DNA of 64,000 bases, from positions 62,001 to 126,000 of the forward strand of contig NZ_BMZS01000016.1 in assembly GCF_014652915.1 (NCBI RefSeq), given 5' to 3'. Position 1 is the stretch's first letter, and each line of letters begins with the position of its first letter. The position numbers and the translations under genes were made by a program. Positions 18,069-25,998 of this stretch are shown piece by piece. The DNA comes from Thalassobaculum fulvum. Lineage in GTDB: Bacteria; Pseudomonadota; Alphaproteobacteria; Thalassobaculales; Thalassobaculaceae. Below the pieces are notes generated by a model. That model was not told the DNA's origin and did not search any database. It saw only the letters and a program-made list of their open reading frames with translations.

Positions 18069-18932
18069 ATGCACGCCACACCGTCGCCCGCGGCCCGCCG
18101 CCAGGCCCTCGAAGCCCTCCTCGCCACCGGCCGGACCATCGTCGTTCCCGGCTGCCACGACGCCCTCAGCGCGATGCTGGCGGTCGAGGCCGGGTTCGAG
18201 GTCGGCTATGTCGGCAGCTACGCGACGGCGGCCGCCGACCTCGGGCTGCCGGACGTCGGTGCGCTCGGGCTCGAAGACCTCGTGGACCGGGCCCGACGGG
18301 TCGCCGACGCCGTGCCGGTGCCGGTGATCGCCGACGCCGAGGGCGGGTTCCACGAGCCCGGCAACATCTGGCGGACGGTGCGGGCGTTCGAGGACGCCGG
18401 GGTGGCGGCGATCCACATCGAGGACCACGCCGGCGGCAAGCACACCGACCTGCCGCAGAGGCTGATCCCGCTCGACGCCATGCTCGCTCGGCTGTGCGCC
18501 GCCCGCGACGCCCGGCGCGACCCGGCGTTCCGGATCGTCGCCCGCACCGACGCCGTGTGGGCGACCGGCGACCCGGCCGAGGCGCTGCGCCGGGTCCGCG
18601 CCTTCGCCGAGGCCGGCATCGACACGGTGTTCCCGACCGGCGCCACCCCGGACATGGTCGCCGCCTTCAAGGCGGAGGTGCCGGCGCACTACGTGGCGAT
18701 CGACGGCCCGAACCACCCGCGCTTCGCCGGCCGCCGGACCGCCGCCAGCCTGGTCCTGTACTACGGCTTCTCGCTGTTCGCCGCGGCCCGCGCCATGACC
18801 GCGGCGCTCGCCCGGTTCCGGGCCGATCCGGCGGCCGATCTCGACGACCTGTTCGAGCCGGTCGGCCGGTTCGAGGCCCGCCTCGGCTACGCGGCTTTCA
18901 CCGAGCGGACGCGACGCTACGGGCCACTCTGA
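18069..18932 (+). CDS. Isocitrate lyase/PEP mutase family protein
   Basis: This alpha/beta-barrel enzyme of 287 residues belongs to the ICL/PEPM superfamily, which cleaves or forms C-C or P-C bonds next to a carboxylate using Mg2+. The start of the barrel (VVPGCHDALSAMLAVEAGFEV), VGYVGSYATAAADLG and the metal region are present. That region reads ADAEGGFHEPGN instead of the usual DADTGFG type. The loop normally carrying the KKCGH catalytic motif reads HIEDHAGGKHTDLPQ, so it lacks the cysteine. This argues against classical isocitrate or methylisocitrate lyase and for an oxaloacetate- or malate-type lyase or hydrolase; the true substrate is unknown. A metallo-hydrolase gene follows 97 bases downstream. 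Confidence 0.85.
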   Translation: MHATPSPAARRQALEALLATGRTIVVPGCHDALSAMLAVEAGFEVGYVGSYATAAADLGLPDVGALGLEDLVDRARRVADAVPVPVIADAEGGFHEPGNIWRTVRAFEDAGVAAIHIEDHAGGKHTDLPQRLIPLDAMLARLCAARDARRDPAFRIVARTDAVWATGDPAEALRRVRAFAEAGIDTVFPTGATPDMVAAFKAEVPAHYVAIDGPNHPRFAGRRTAASLVLYYGFSLFAAARAMTAALARFRADPAADLDDLFEPVGRFEARLGYAAFTERTRRYGPL

Positions 18933-19029
18933 GCCCATCACGCAGCTTCCGAGGCGCTCATCGGTTGCACTTCGCCGGCCGGCATCCGAGACTTTCGGGG
19001 CCAGCCGAATCCAGCAGAGGGAACCCGCC

Positions 19030-19908
19030 ATGTCGCTCAGCTTCGCCGTCGGGGATTTCCGGGTCGACCGCATCCTCGAGCAGAACCTGCCGTTCATGGA
19101 TCCGCTGGAGTTCCTGCCGACCCTGACCAGGGAACTGCTGGAGGAGAACCGGCACTGGCTGGAACCCCACGCGCTCGACCCGGCGACCGGCAAGCTGATC
19201 TTCCCGATGCAGTCCTACCTGGTGCGCACCGGGCGCCACACGATCCTGATCGACAGCTGCGTCGGCAACCACAAGCACCGGCCGACCCGCCCGAACTGGC
19301 ACCTGAAGGACGACACCGCCTACATGGACGCCCTCGCCAAGGCCGGGGTCGGCGTCGGGGACGTCGACTTCGTGATGTGCACCCACCTGCACCCCGACCA
19401 TGTCGGCTGGAACACGCGGCTGGAAAACGGCCGCTGGGTCCCGACCTTCCCGAACGCCCGCTACGTGTTCTCCGAGAAGGAGCTGGCGCACTGGGAGGCG
19501 CGGCACGCCGACACGCCGATCCCCTACATGACCGACAGCGTGCTGCCCGTGGTCGAGGCCGGCCGGGTGGTGCAGGTGAAGAGCGACCACGAGTTCGAGT
19601 TCGGAATCCACCTGGAGCCGACCCCCGGCCACACCGTCGACCACTTCGCGGTTCACCTGTCGTCGAACGGCCGCGACGCGGTGATGACCGGCGACATGAT
19701 GCACACCCCGCTGCAGTGCCGGTATCCGCACCTGGTCGCCCTGCCGGACGTCGACCGGGAGCAGGCGGTGGCGACCCGGCGCGCCGTCATGGAGCGCTAC
19801 TGCGACACCGACACGCTGATCTGCACGGCGCACTTCCCGGTGCCGTCGATCGGCCACTTCGTGCGGCACGGCGACGCCTTCGACTTCCGGTACGCCGACC
19901 TCTCCTGA
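19030..19908 (+). CDS. MBL-fold metallo-hydrolase
   Basis: This 292-residue metallo-beta-lactamase-fold enzyme has the binuclear zinc motif THLHPDHVGWN (about residue 118). A later ligand His lies in PTPGHTVDHFAVHL, the Asp in MTGDMMHTP and the last His in CTAHFPVPSIGHF. This arrangement is typical of the group with quorum-quenching lactonases and related esterases, but those activities cannot be assigned from sequence alone. No signal peptide is present, so it is cytoplasmic. It follows the ICL-like gene on the same strand and converges on the ABC transporter operon, separated by only 42 bases. That suggests it belongs to the same catabolic neighbourhood. Confidence 0.87.
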   Translation: MSLSFAVGDFRVDRILEQNLPFMDPLEFLPTLTRELLEENRHWLEPHALDPATGKLIFPMQSYLVRTGRHTILIDSCVGNHKHRPTRPNWHLKDDTAYMDALAKAGVGVGDVDFVMCTHLHPDHVGWNTRLENGRWVPTFPNARYVFSEKELAHWEARHADTPIPYMTDSVLPVVEAGRVVQVKSDHEFEFGIHLEPTPGHTVDHFAVHLSSNGRDAVMTGDMMHTPLQCRYPHLVALPDVDREQAVATRRAVMERYCDTDTLICTAHFPVPSIGHFVRHGDAFDFRYADLS

Positions 19909-19950
19909 GCCGGGAGGGCGTTGCGAACCGGATCGGTCCCATCCGGTCCG

Positions 19951-20565
19951 TCAGCGCAACAGAGCCCCCAGATACTCGCGGACCGGCTCGTGCCCGACCA
20001 GTTCGTCGAAACTGTCGGCATGGGTCAGCCGGCCGTTGCGCACGAACACGAAGCGCTCGCAGATCTCCTGCAGGATCTCCAGGTGGAAGCGCTCGTTGGG
20101 GTGCAGGCACAGGAACACCAGCCGGCCTTCGCCGCGCAGCTTGCGGAAGAAGTCGAGCATGAAGCCGATATAGCCGTCCTGGGTATTGAACTGCGGCTCG
20201 TCGAACAGGTGCACGATCGGGTAGTCGCTGCCGGCCCGCTGCATGAGAAACGCCGGCCTGGTCCGCCGGAAATGCCGGACCTGGTAGGACTGGTGATAGT
20301 GGATCGCCAGCCGGTCCCGCTCGTCGTAGCGGACCTCGTGGACGTTCCGGCCCTGACAGAGCACCTGGCCGGCACTCGGGGTGTTCGAGCCGGTGATCAG
20401 CTCGAACAGCGTGGTCTTGCCGGAGCCGTTCGGCCCCATGACGCCGACCACCGCCGGCTCCTCCACCGTGAAATCGGCCTCCAGCCGGAAGGTCTCCACC
20501 GGGCGCAGCAGGCCGCGGCGGTATGACTTGCGCAGGCCGTCGACCCGCAGGATCGGCTGTCCCAT
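19951..20565 (-). CDS. ABC-type ATPase without a recognisable signature motif
   Basis: This 204-residue nucleotide-binding protein is the third ATPase of the branched-chain-type ABC operon. Walker A is intact (GPNGSGKTT, residues 44-52), a Q-loop-like HYHQSY follows (about 90), Walker B is intact (IVHLFDEPQ, Asp122, Glu123), and the switch His is in FLCLHPNE (about 155). The region where LSGGQ should stand (about 97-112) instead reads VRHFRRTRPAFLMQRAG, with no signature. It is shorter than normal LivF or LivG. The start is 3 bases after the LivF-like stop, so it belongs to the same transcript. It could be a regulator, an assembly factor or a heterodimer partner; the role is unknown. Confidence 0.8.
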   Translation of the reverse strand: MGQPILRVDGLRKSYRRGLLRPVETFRLEADFTVEEPAVVGVMGPNGSGKTTLFELITGSNTPSAGQVLCQGRNVHEVRYDERDRLAIHYHQSYQVRHFRRTRPAFLMQRAGSDYPIVHLFDEPQFNTQDGYIGFMLDFFRKLRGEGRLVFLCLHPNERFHLEILQEICERFVFVRNGRLTHADSFDELVGHEPVREYLGALLR

Positions 20566-20567
20566 GT

Positions 20568-21263
20568 TCAGATCCCCAACAGGCGCCGGCGGAGCCCGTC
20601 GTCCGCCAGCAGGTCGGCGGCCGGCCCCTCGTGCACCATCCGGCCGTGGCTCATCACGTACACCCGGTCGGCGACCTCGAGCGCGCTGACCGCGTTCTGC
20701 TCGACCACCAGGCACGCAATTCCCTCGTCCCGCAGGCGTCGGATCGTCTTCATGACGTCCTGGACGATCTTCGGCGCCAGTCCCTGCGACGGCTCGTCGA
20801 ACAGGACCAGCCCGGGCGAGCCCAGGAGAGCCCTGGAGATCGCCACCATCTGCATTTCGCCGCCCGACAGGTTCTCGCTGTCGCGCCGCATCAGGTGCTC
20901 GAGCGCCGAGAAGATCTCGAACATCTCCTCCAGCCGCCACGAGCGGAACCGGGTCGAGCGGCGCGCGATGGCGAGGTTCTGGGCCACGGTCAGGGTCGGA
21001 AAGATGCGCCGGTCGTCCGGCACCCAGCCGATGCCGAGCCGGGCGATCTCGTGGGTCGGGCGCCGGGTCACGTCGGCCCCGTCGAACCGCACGCTGCCGG
21101 CCGTGGCCGGCGTCAGGCCGAGGATCGAGCGGATGGTGGTGGTCTTGCCGACGCCGTTGGCGCCGAGCAGGGCCACCACCTCCCCCGCCCCGACCTCGAG
21201 CGTCGTGCCGAACAGCACCTGCGTCTCGCCGTAGAAGGTCTCGATGTCGCGGACCTGCAGCAT
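20568..21263 (-). CDS. Branched-chain amino acid-type ABC transporter ATP-binding protein (LivF-like)
   Basis: This 231-residue ATPase has Walker A (GANGVGKTTT), signature LSGGEMQMVAISRALL, Walker B (LVLFDEPSQGLAP) and the switch His region (VEQNA), all in normal order. Length and sequence fit LivF. The ATG overlaps the stop of the upstream LivG-like gene by one base (TGATG), implying tight coupling. It acts at the cytoplasmic face, with the LivG-like partner and the two permeases, to drive import of an unknown substrate of the hydrophobic amino acid/amide class. Confidence 0.92.
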   Translation of the reverse strand: MLQVRDIETFYGETQVLFGTTLEVGAGEVVALLGANGVGKTTTIRSILGLTPATAGSVRFDGADVTRRPTHEIARLGIGWVPDDRRIFPTLTVAQNLAIARRSTRFRSWRLEEMFEIFSALEHLMRRDSENLSGGEMQMVAISRALLGSPGLVLFDEPSQGLAPKIVQDVMKTIRRLRDEGIACLVVEQNAVSALEVADRVYVMSHGRMVHEGPAADLLADDGLRRRLLGI

Positions 21264-22006
21264 CACGCCAGCCCCCCGAGATTGGAGCGCCGCACCCACG
21301 GGTTCTCGCGCAGCTCGTCGGGCGTGCCCTCGGCGATCACCTGCCCCCAGTGGATCACCGAGATGCGGTCGGCGAGACCGAACAGGAACCGCATGTCGTG
21401 CTCGATCATCACGATCGTCGTGTGGCGCTTGAGCTCCTGGATCAGTTCGGCGAGCCGGGCGGTGGCACCGGTGCCGAGCCCGGCGGTCGGCTCGTCGACG
21501 AACAGCAGGCGGGGGTCGGTGGCTAGTGCCACGCCGATCTCCAGCGCCCGACGCTCGCCGTAGGACAGGCTGCGGACGTTCACCCGCTCGCGCCCGCGCA
21601 GGCCGACCCGGTCGAGGATCGTCTCGGCCCGGTCCTGCGCCTCGGAATCGGCGTCGATCGCGTGCAGCACGTCGAAGCTGCGGCTCCGCACCGACGGCAG
21701 CGCGACCACCACGTTGTCGAGGGCCGAGTACTCGTCGAACAGGTTCATGATCTGGAACGACCGGGAGATGCCGCGCCGCACGATCCGGTGCGGCGCCCAG
21801 CCGGTGATGTCGTCGCCGTCGAATCGGACACTGCCGCGGTCGGGCCTGTAGCGCCCGGTCAGCACGTTGAAGCAGGTCGTCTTGCCGGCGCCGTTCGGGC
21901 CCATGATCCCCGAGAGGCTGCCGGCCTCGAAGGCGAGGTTTATCTCCTCGAGCACGACCTGGTCGCCGAACCGCTTGTGCAGGCCCCGAGCCTCGAACAG
22001 TGCCAT
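21263..22006 (-). CDS. Branched-chain amino acid-type ABC transporter ATP-binding protein (LivG-like)
   Basis: This 247-residue ATPase has Walker A (GPNGAGKTTCFNVLTG), a signature variant LSYGERRALEIG and Walker B (LLFVDEPTAGLG), followed by VMIEHDM with the switch histidine. The LSYGE signature and the extended region after Walker A (ISRSFQIMNLFDEYSALDN) are typical of LivG. Its stop overlaps the LivF-like start. The LivM-like permease gene ends 3 bases upstream of its ATG, so the set is one operon. Confidence 0.92.
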   Translation of the reverse strand: MALFEARGLHKRFGDQVVLEEINLAFEAGSLSGIMGPNGAGKTTCFNVLTGRYRPDRGSVRFDGDDITGWAPHRIVRRGISRSFQIMNLFDEYSALDNVVVALPSVRSRSFDVLHAIDADSEAQDRAETILDRVGLRGRERVNVRSLSYGERRALEIGVALATDPRLLFVDEPTAGLGTGATARLAELIQELKRHTTIVMIEHDMRFLFGLADRISVIHWGQVIAEGTPDELRENPWVRRSNLGGLA

Positions 22007-22009
22007 GGC

Positions 22010-23026
22010 TCAGCCCTCCATGCCGGCGGACGCGGTCCGGCCCGGGCGTTCGGCGGCGCGGCGCCTGGACAGGTCCTGCCAGATCCCGGCCAGGCCCTGC
22101 GGCTTGAACATCACCAGCACCACGAACATCAGCCCGAACCAGAGCAGCCAGGTGTCGGTGTAGGCGCCCAGAACGTCGCGGGCGACGAAGTACAGCGCCA
22201 CCCCCAGCACCGGCCCCCAGAAGCTCACGAACCCGCCGCCGATCAGCACCATCAGGACGACGATGCCGGACCACTGCAGGCTCATGACGTTGATGTACGC
22301 GCCCTCCTGGGCCATGGCGAACAGCCCGCCGGCCAGACCGGCGATCGCGCAGGACAGGGTGAACACCGCCCACTTGTAGAGGGTGACCGGATAGCCGACG
22401 AAGGCGACGCGGGTCTCGTTCTGCTTGATCGCCCGCAGCAGCCGGCCGAAGGGCGAGTTGGTCAACCGCCAGAGCACGATCACCAGAACCGCGTAGATCG
22501 CGAAGCAGAGGTAGTAGAGCTCGGCGTTGTCCCGGATCGACAGCTGGGCGAATCCGAGTTCCACCGGCAGCCGCTGGATGTTCAGCAGCCCGTCCTCACC
22601 GTGGGTGACGTCGGTCCACTTGCTGGCGATGAAATAGAAGATCTGCCCGAAGGCGATCGACATCAGCGCGAAATAGATGCCGCGGCGGTGCGAGAGGAAC
22701 AGGGCGGTGACGGCCCCGAACAGCGCGGTCACGACCACCGAGGCCGCGAGGCAGAACCACAGGTTCGGCCACACCTCGAACTGCGCCAGGCCGAACGCAT
22801 AGGCGCCGATCCCGAGGAACGCGCCGTGCCCGAACGACGGCAGCCCGGTGTAGCCGAGCAGCAGGTTGAAGCCGAGCGCGAAAATCACCCAGATCAGCAC
22901 CTCGACCCCGAGATACTGGTAGAGGCCGACCGCCTCGATCCAGAACGGCATTGTGCCGAACAGAACCAGCGACAGCAGGATCGGCCCGGTCACCCAGGCG
23001 GTCGTCTGCTTGATGTCGTAGTCCAT
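22010..23026 (-). CDS. Branched-chain amino acid-type ABC transporter permease (LivM-like)
   Basis: This 338-residue inner-membrane protein has about ten hydrophobic segments. The LivM-specific region GLNLLLGYTGLPSFGHGAFLG appears here in the form FNLLLGYTGLPSFGHGAF. The coupling segment SPFGRLLRAIKQNETRVAF contacts the ATPases. It pairs with the LivH-like protein encoded 4 bases upstream. The substrate cannot be read from the permease. Confidence 0.92.
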   Translation of the reverse strand: MDYDIKQTTAWVTGPILLSLVLFGTMPFWIEAVGLYQYLGVEVLIWVIFALGFNLLLGYTGLPSFGHGAFLGIGAYAFGLAQFEVWPNLWFCLAASVVVTALFGAVTALFLSHRRGIYFALMSIAFGQIFYFIASKWTDVTHGEDGLLNIQRLPVELGFAQLSIRDNAELYYLCFAIYAVLVIVLWRLTNSPFGRLLRAIKQNETRVAFVGYPVTLYKWAVFTLSCAIAGLAGGLFAMAQEGAYINVMSLQWSGIVVLMVLIGGGFVSFWGPVLGVALYFVARDVLGAYTDTWLLWFGLMFVVLVMFKPQGLAGIWQDLSRRRAAERPGRTASAGMEG

Positions 23027-23030
23027 CCGC

Positions 23031-23954
23031 TCAGGCCTCCAGCACGCTGGACTTGCCGGCGAGTCCGCGGGAGCGGAACGTCACGACCGCCAGCAGCAGC
23101 AGGTACATCGACAGCAGCGACCAGTCGGTGAGGAAGGCGGCGGTCAGCGCGACCACCAGCCCGACCATGATACCGGCGGAGACCGCCCCCCAGAAGCTGC
23201 CGACTCCGCCCAGCACGATGATGACGAAGGCCGGGATGACCGCATCGACTCCGACGACCGGGCGAATTCCCCAGATCGGCGCCATGACGATCCCGGCGAT
23301 GCCGGCGAGCGCCGCACCGAAGCCGAACACCAGCAGGCGCAGGCGGGTCAGGTTGTAGCCGAGCGCCCGCACCATCTCGCTGTCGTGGGCGCCTGCCTTG
23401 ATGACCGCGCCGTACGGCGTCTTGTTCAGGAACAGCCAGAGCACCCCGATCAGCCCGGCGGCGAACACCGCCGCGTAGATCCGGTAGGTCGACCAGATCA
23501 GGTCGCCGGCGATGAACCCGCCGGAGATGCCCCGCGGGATCGGCAGGGCGTACTCGCTGCTGCCCCAGATCTCGCGGATCGTTTCCTCCAGCACCAGGGC
23601 GGCGCCGAAGGTCAGCAGCAGACCGTACAGCGGGTCGCTGCCGTAGGTGCGGCGCAGGCACAGTTCCAGCCCCATCCCGACCAGCCCGACGACCAGCGGG
23701 CCGACCACCAGCGCGATCAGGTATCGCGGCACCGCCGGCAGGGCGTAGTACGGCTCCATGAAGGCGAACGGCAGGCCGCCGTCCGGCGCCATCATCGCCA
23801 GCGCCACATAGGCGCCGAGGGCGAACAGCGAGCCGTGCGCCAGGTTGATCACCTCCATGACGCCGATGATCAGCATGAAGCCGAGCGCCAGCAGGGCGAA
23901 CAGCAGCCCGAGCGCCAGACCGTTGATGATATGCGGTATCAGGTCCAGGAGCAT
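23031..23954 (-). CDS. Branched-chain amino acid-type ABC transporter permease (LivH-like)
   Basis: This 307-residue polytopic inner-membrane permease has the conserved opening HIINGLALGLLFALLALGF, then GVMEVINLAHGSLFALGAY, and the coupling loop TPYGAVIKAGAHDSEMVRAL. It lies in the order SBP, LivH, LivM, LivG, LivF seen in this transporter class. The ATG at 23954 is separated from the upstream substrate-binding gene by 190 bases that contain paired palindromes (24002-24109), which could reduce permease expression relative to the binding protein. Confidence 0.92.
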   Translation of the reverse strand: MLLDLIPHIINGLALGLLFALLALGFMLIIGVMEVINLAHGSLFALGAYVALAMMAPDGGLPFAFMEPYYALPAVPRYLIALVVGPLVVGLVGMGLELCLRRTYGSDPLYGLLLTFGAALVLEETIREIWGSSEYALPIPRGISGGFIAGDLIWSTYRIYAAVFAAGLIGVLWLFLNKTPYGAVIKAGAHDSEMVRALGYNLTRLRLLVFGFGAALAGIAGIVMAPIWGIRPVVGVDAVIPAFVIIVLGGVGSFWGAVSAGIMVGLVVALTAAFLTDWSLLSMYLLLLAVVTFRSRGLAGKSSVLEA

Positions 23955-24001
23955 GACGCCGGTGGTCTCCGGTCGAGGGTGGATGCGAGGCCCGTCGCGC
24001 C

Positions 24002-24109
24002 GTGGGTCCCGGCTCGGCGCTGTGCGCCGGCCGGGATGAGGGATGGAGTGAGTTTCCCCAACGCCTCATCCCGGCCGAAGCAGCGAGGCTGCGGCGAGCC
24101 GGGACCCAC
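24002..24109. repeat. Paired palindromic repeat, copy 1 (inside the ABC transporter operon)
   Basis: Two GC-rich hairpin units face each other. Unit a (24002-24040) runs from GTGGGTCCCGGCTC to CCGGGATGAG and unit b (24065-24109) from CTCATCCCGGCC to GAGCCGGGACCCAC, the reverse complement of unit a's ends. Each unit folds alone, and the two can also pair with each other. Similar units occur at 28216, 32285, 33551 and 39427. This copy lies between the substrate-binding and permease genes. Confidence 0.85.
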
Positions 24110-24144
24110 CCGCCGCTCCGTCCTCCGAAGCGGCGGGCCTGCCC

Positions 24145-25440
24145 TCACCCCTGGTCGTAGTTCGGGGTGTCGGCGTAGGATTCGAGCTTGCACTCCTTCC
24201 CGGCCGCCGAGCGGATCGATTCCGGATCGGAGCTGCTCAGGATCTCGAAATAGTCGGAGTCGTCGCGCGGCTTCGGATTGCCCTGGGCCAGGTAGATGGT
24301 CTGCTGCACCTGGTGGGAGTCGGCGTCGATCACCGCGTCGTGGTGCTGCATGCGGTCGGCCGCTTTCATCACGCGCCCCTCGAGCGCCTTGATGACCTTG
24401 ATGTTGTCGGTCGACCCGACCTCCTGGACCACGCGCAGCAACTCGCGCATGGCGACGTAGCCGTTGTAGGTGACGTTGCCCGGCACGTCGATCCGAGTGG
24501 TCGGATAGCGCTCCTTGTAGCGCTTCACGAAGTCGGCCACTCCCGGCAGATCGAGGTAGTGGTACCAGGTGGTCCCGAACACGCCGAACGCGGCGTCGGT
24601 TCCGAGGCCGTAGACGTCCGGCCAGTCCTGCTGGTTGTTGATCCAGGCCGGCTTGCGGTCGAGCTTCATGTCCCGCACCTGCTGGCGCATCACCTTGAAG
24701 TCGTCGCCGCCGACCGCGGCGGCCACCACGTCCGGGTTCGCCTGCTGGATCCGCAGCAGAACGCTCGACCAGTCGCGGGTCCCGACCGGGATCGGCACCT
24801 CCTCCATGACGGTGGCACCGTATTCGGTGGCCACGGCCTTGGTGGCCGCGTTGGTGTTCTGGCCCCAGACGTAGTCGTTGTAGATCAGGAACCAGTTCTT
24901 GCCGAAGCTGTTGATCGCGTTGCGCGCCGCCGCCTTCGAGAAGTTCTCGCCGTTGCCGTCCCACACGAACTTGACCCGGTGGCAGTTCTTGCCGGATTCG
25001 GTCGGCGAGCTGGAATTGGTGTTGAAGTAGATGCAGCCGTACTTCTGCGCGACCTGGCTGATGGCGTTGGCGGTACCCGACTGGATGGCGCCGACCAGGA
25101 AGTGCACGTTCTCGCGGGTGATCATCCGCTCGGCGACGCGGGTGCCGGTCTGCGGGTTGGTCTCGGTGTCCATCCACACCGTCTCGATCTTGCGCCCGAG
25201 CAGGCCACCGGCCTCGTTGAACTCGGCGACCGCCATCTCCGTACCGCGCTTCTCGGCCTGGCCGGAGTTGGCGAACTGGCCGCTGGCGTCATGGGTCAGG
25301 CCGATCCGGATCGGCTTGTCGGATGCGGCGGCGTAGACCCGGTTGTGCTGCCACGGGCCGAACAGGGCGGCGCCGCCGGCCGAGCCGGCGAGCAGCGAGG
25401 TCTGCAGGAAACTGCGGCGTGAGACTCTGTTTCTCGACAT
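24145..25440 (-). CDS. ABC transporter substrate-binding protein (LivK/urea-amide type)
   Basis: This 431-residue periplasmic binding protein has a twin-arginine signal (SRRSFLQTSLLAGSAGGAAL). The type-1 periplasmic-binding fold starts IRIGLTHDASGQFANSGQ, followed by EFNEAGGLLGRKIE and DTETNPQTG. It resembles the Peripla_BP_6 group that includes Leu/Ile/Val, urea and short-chain amide binding proteins; the ligand is unknown. GGGAGG lies at 25446-25451 on the minus strand, six bases from the ATG at 25440. It is followed by the permeases and ATPases and preceded by the cupin and dehydrogenase genes on the same strand. The Tat signal suggests folding in the cytoplasm before export. Confidence 0.92.
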   Translation of the reverse strand: MSRNRVSRRSFLQTSLLAGSAGGAALFGPWQHNRVYAAASDKPIRIGLTHDASGQFANSGQAEKRGTEMAVAEFNEAGGLLGRKIETVWMDTETNPQTGTRVAERMITRENVHFLVGAIQSGTANAISQVAQKYGCIYFNTNSSSPTESGKNCHRVKFVWDGNGENFSKAAARNAINSFGKNWFLIYNDYVWGQNTNAATKAVATEYGATVMEEVPIPVGTRDWSSVLLRIQQANPDVVAAAVGGDDFKVMRQQVRDMKLDRKPAWINNQQDWPDVYGLGTDAAFGVFGTTWYHYLDLPGVADFVKRYKERYPTTRIDVPGNVTYNGYVAMRELLRVVQEVGSTDNIKVIKALEGRVMKAADRMQHHDAVIDADSHQVQQTIYLAQGNPKPRDDSDYFEILSSSDPESIRSAAGKECKLESYADTPNYDQG

Positions 25441-25551
25441 GGCATCCTCCCCTGCGGCGGACACTGTTGCCGCCGTGTCGTTGGCCGGGAGGCATTCTCG
25501 GGCCCCCCGGAGGTTGCGCCCCGGAGGGCGTCGTCGCCGTCGGCCGCCCGG

Positions 25552-25974
25552 CTAGGGCTCGACCGAAACCGTCTCCGACTCGGCCGGCACCAGAAGCTCC
25601 AGGGCCGTGTAGTCGTCGGAGTATTCGATGACGCGGTGCCGGATCTCCGGCTCCTGGTACATGCAGGAACCCTCCTCCATCAGGACCTCGCCGACGCCGT
25701 CGAAGTGGACGCGGGCCCAGCCCTTGAGGACGTAGACCATCTGGAAGTCGACCAGGTGGTAGTGCAGGTCGCCCTGGCCCTGGCACGGGCCGTTCGGGCG
25801 GTGGACGTGAGCCCGCAGCTTGCCGCCGGTCTTCTCGACCATCCCCAGGTCGCGGTAGTCGAAGAAGCCGCGAAAGCCAGGCTTCCAGTCCGCATCGCGC
25901 GCGTGCTGGACGTGGAACACGCCGCGGCCGAAGGCCCTCGGCTCGTAGCGGTCGGACTCGGGCGGCTTGGTCAT
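25552..25974 (-). CDS. Cupin domain protein
   Basis: This 140-residue single-domain cupin has the metal motif 1 in the form HVHRPNGPCQGQGDLHYHLVD (His residues about 55-73) and motif 2 in EGSCMYQEPEIRHRVIEYSDD. Small cupins can be enzymes, binding proteins or regulators. Here it lies 24 bases after the hydroxyisobutyrate-dehydrogenase-like gene and upstream of the ABC transporter, so it may act on an intermediate of the imported compound. The catalytic role is inference. Confidence 0.85.
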   Translation of the reverse strand: MTKPPESDRYEPRAFGRGVFHVQHARDADWKPGFRGFFDYRDLGMVEKTGGKLRAHVHRPNGPCQGQGDLHYHLVDFQMVYVLKGWARVHFDGVGEVLMEEGSCMYQEPEIRHRVIEYSDDYTALELLVPAESETVSVEP

Positions 25975-25998
25975 CGCGACTTCCTCTCTTCGGCCTGG

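Noticed and set aside
19927-19947. Hairpin ACCGGAT/ATCCGGT as a bidirectional terminator between convergent genes
   Set aside because: The stem is only 7 bp with a 7-base loop and no T-run on either side, so a terminator call is not supported.
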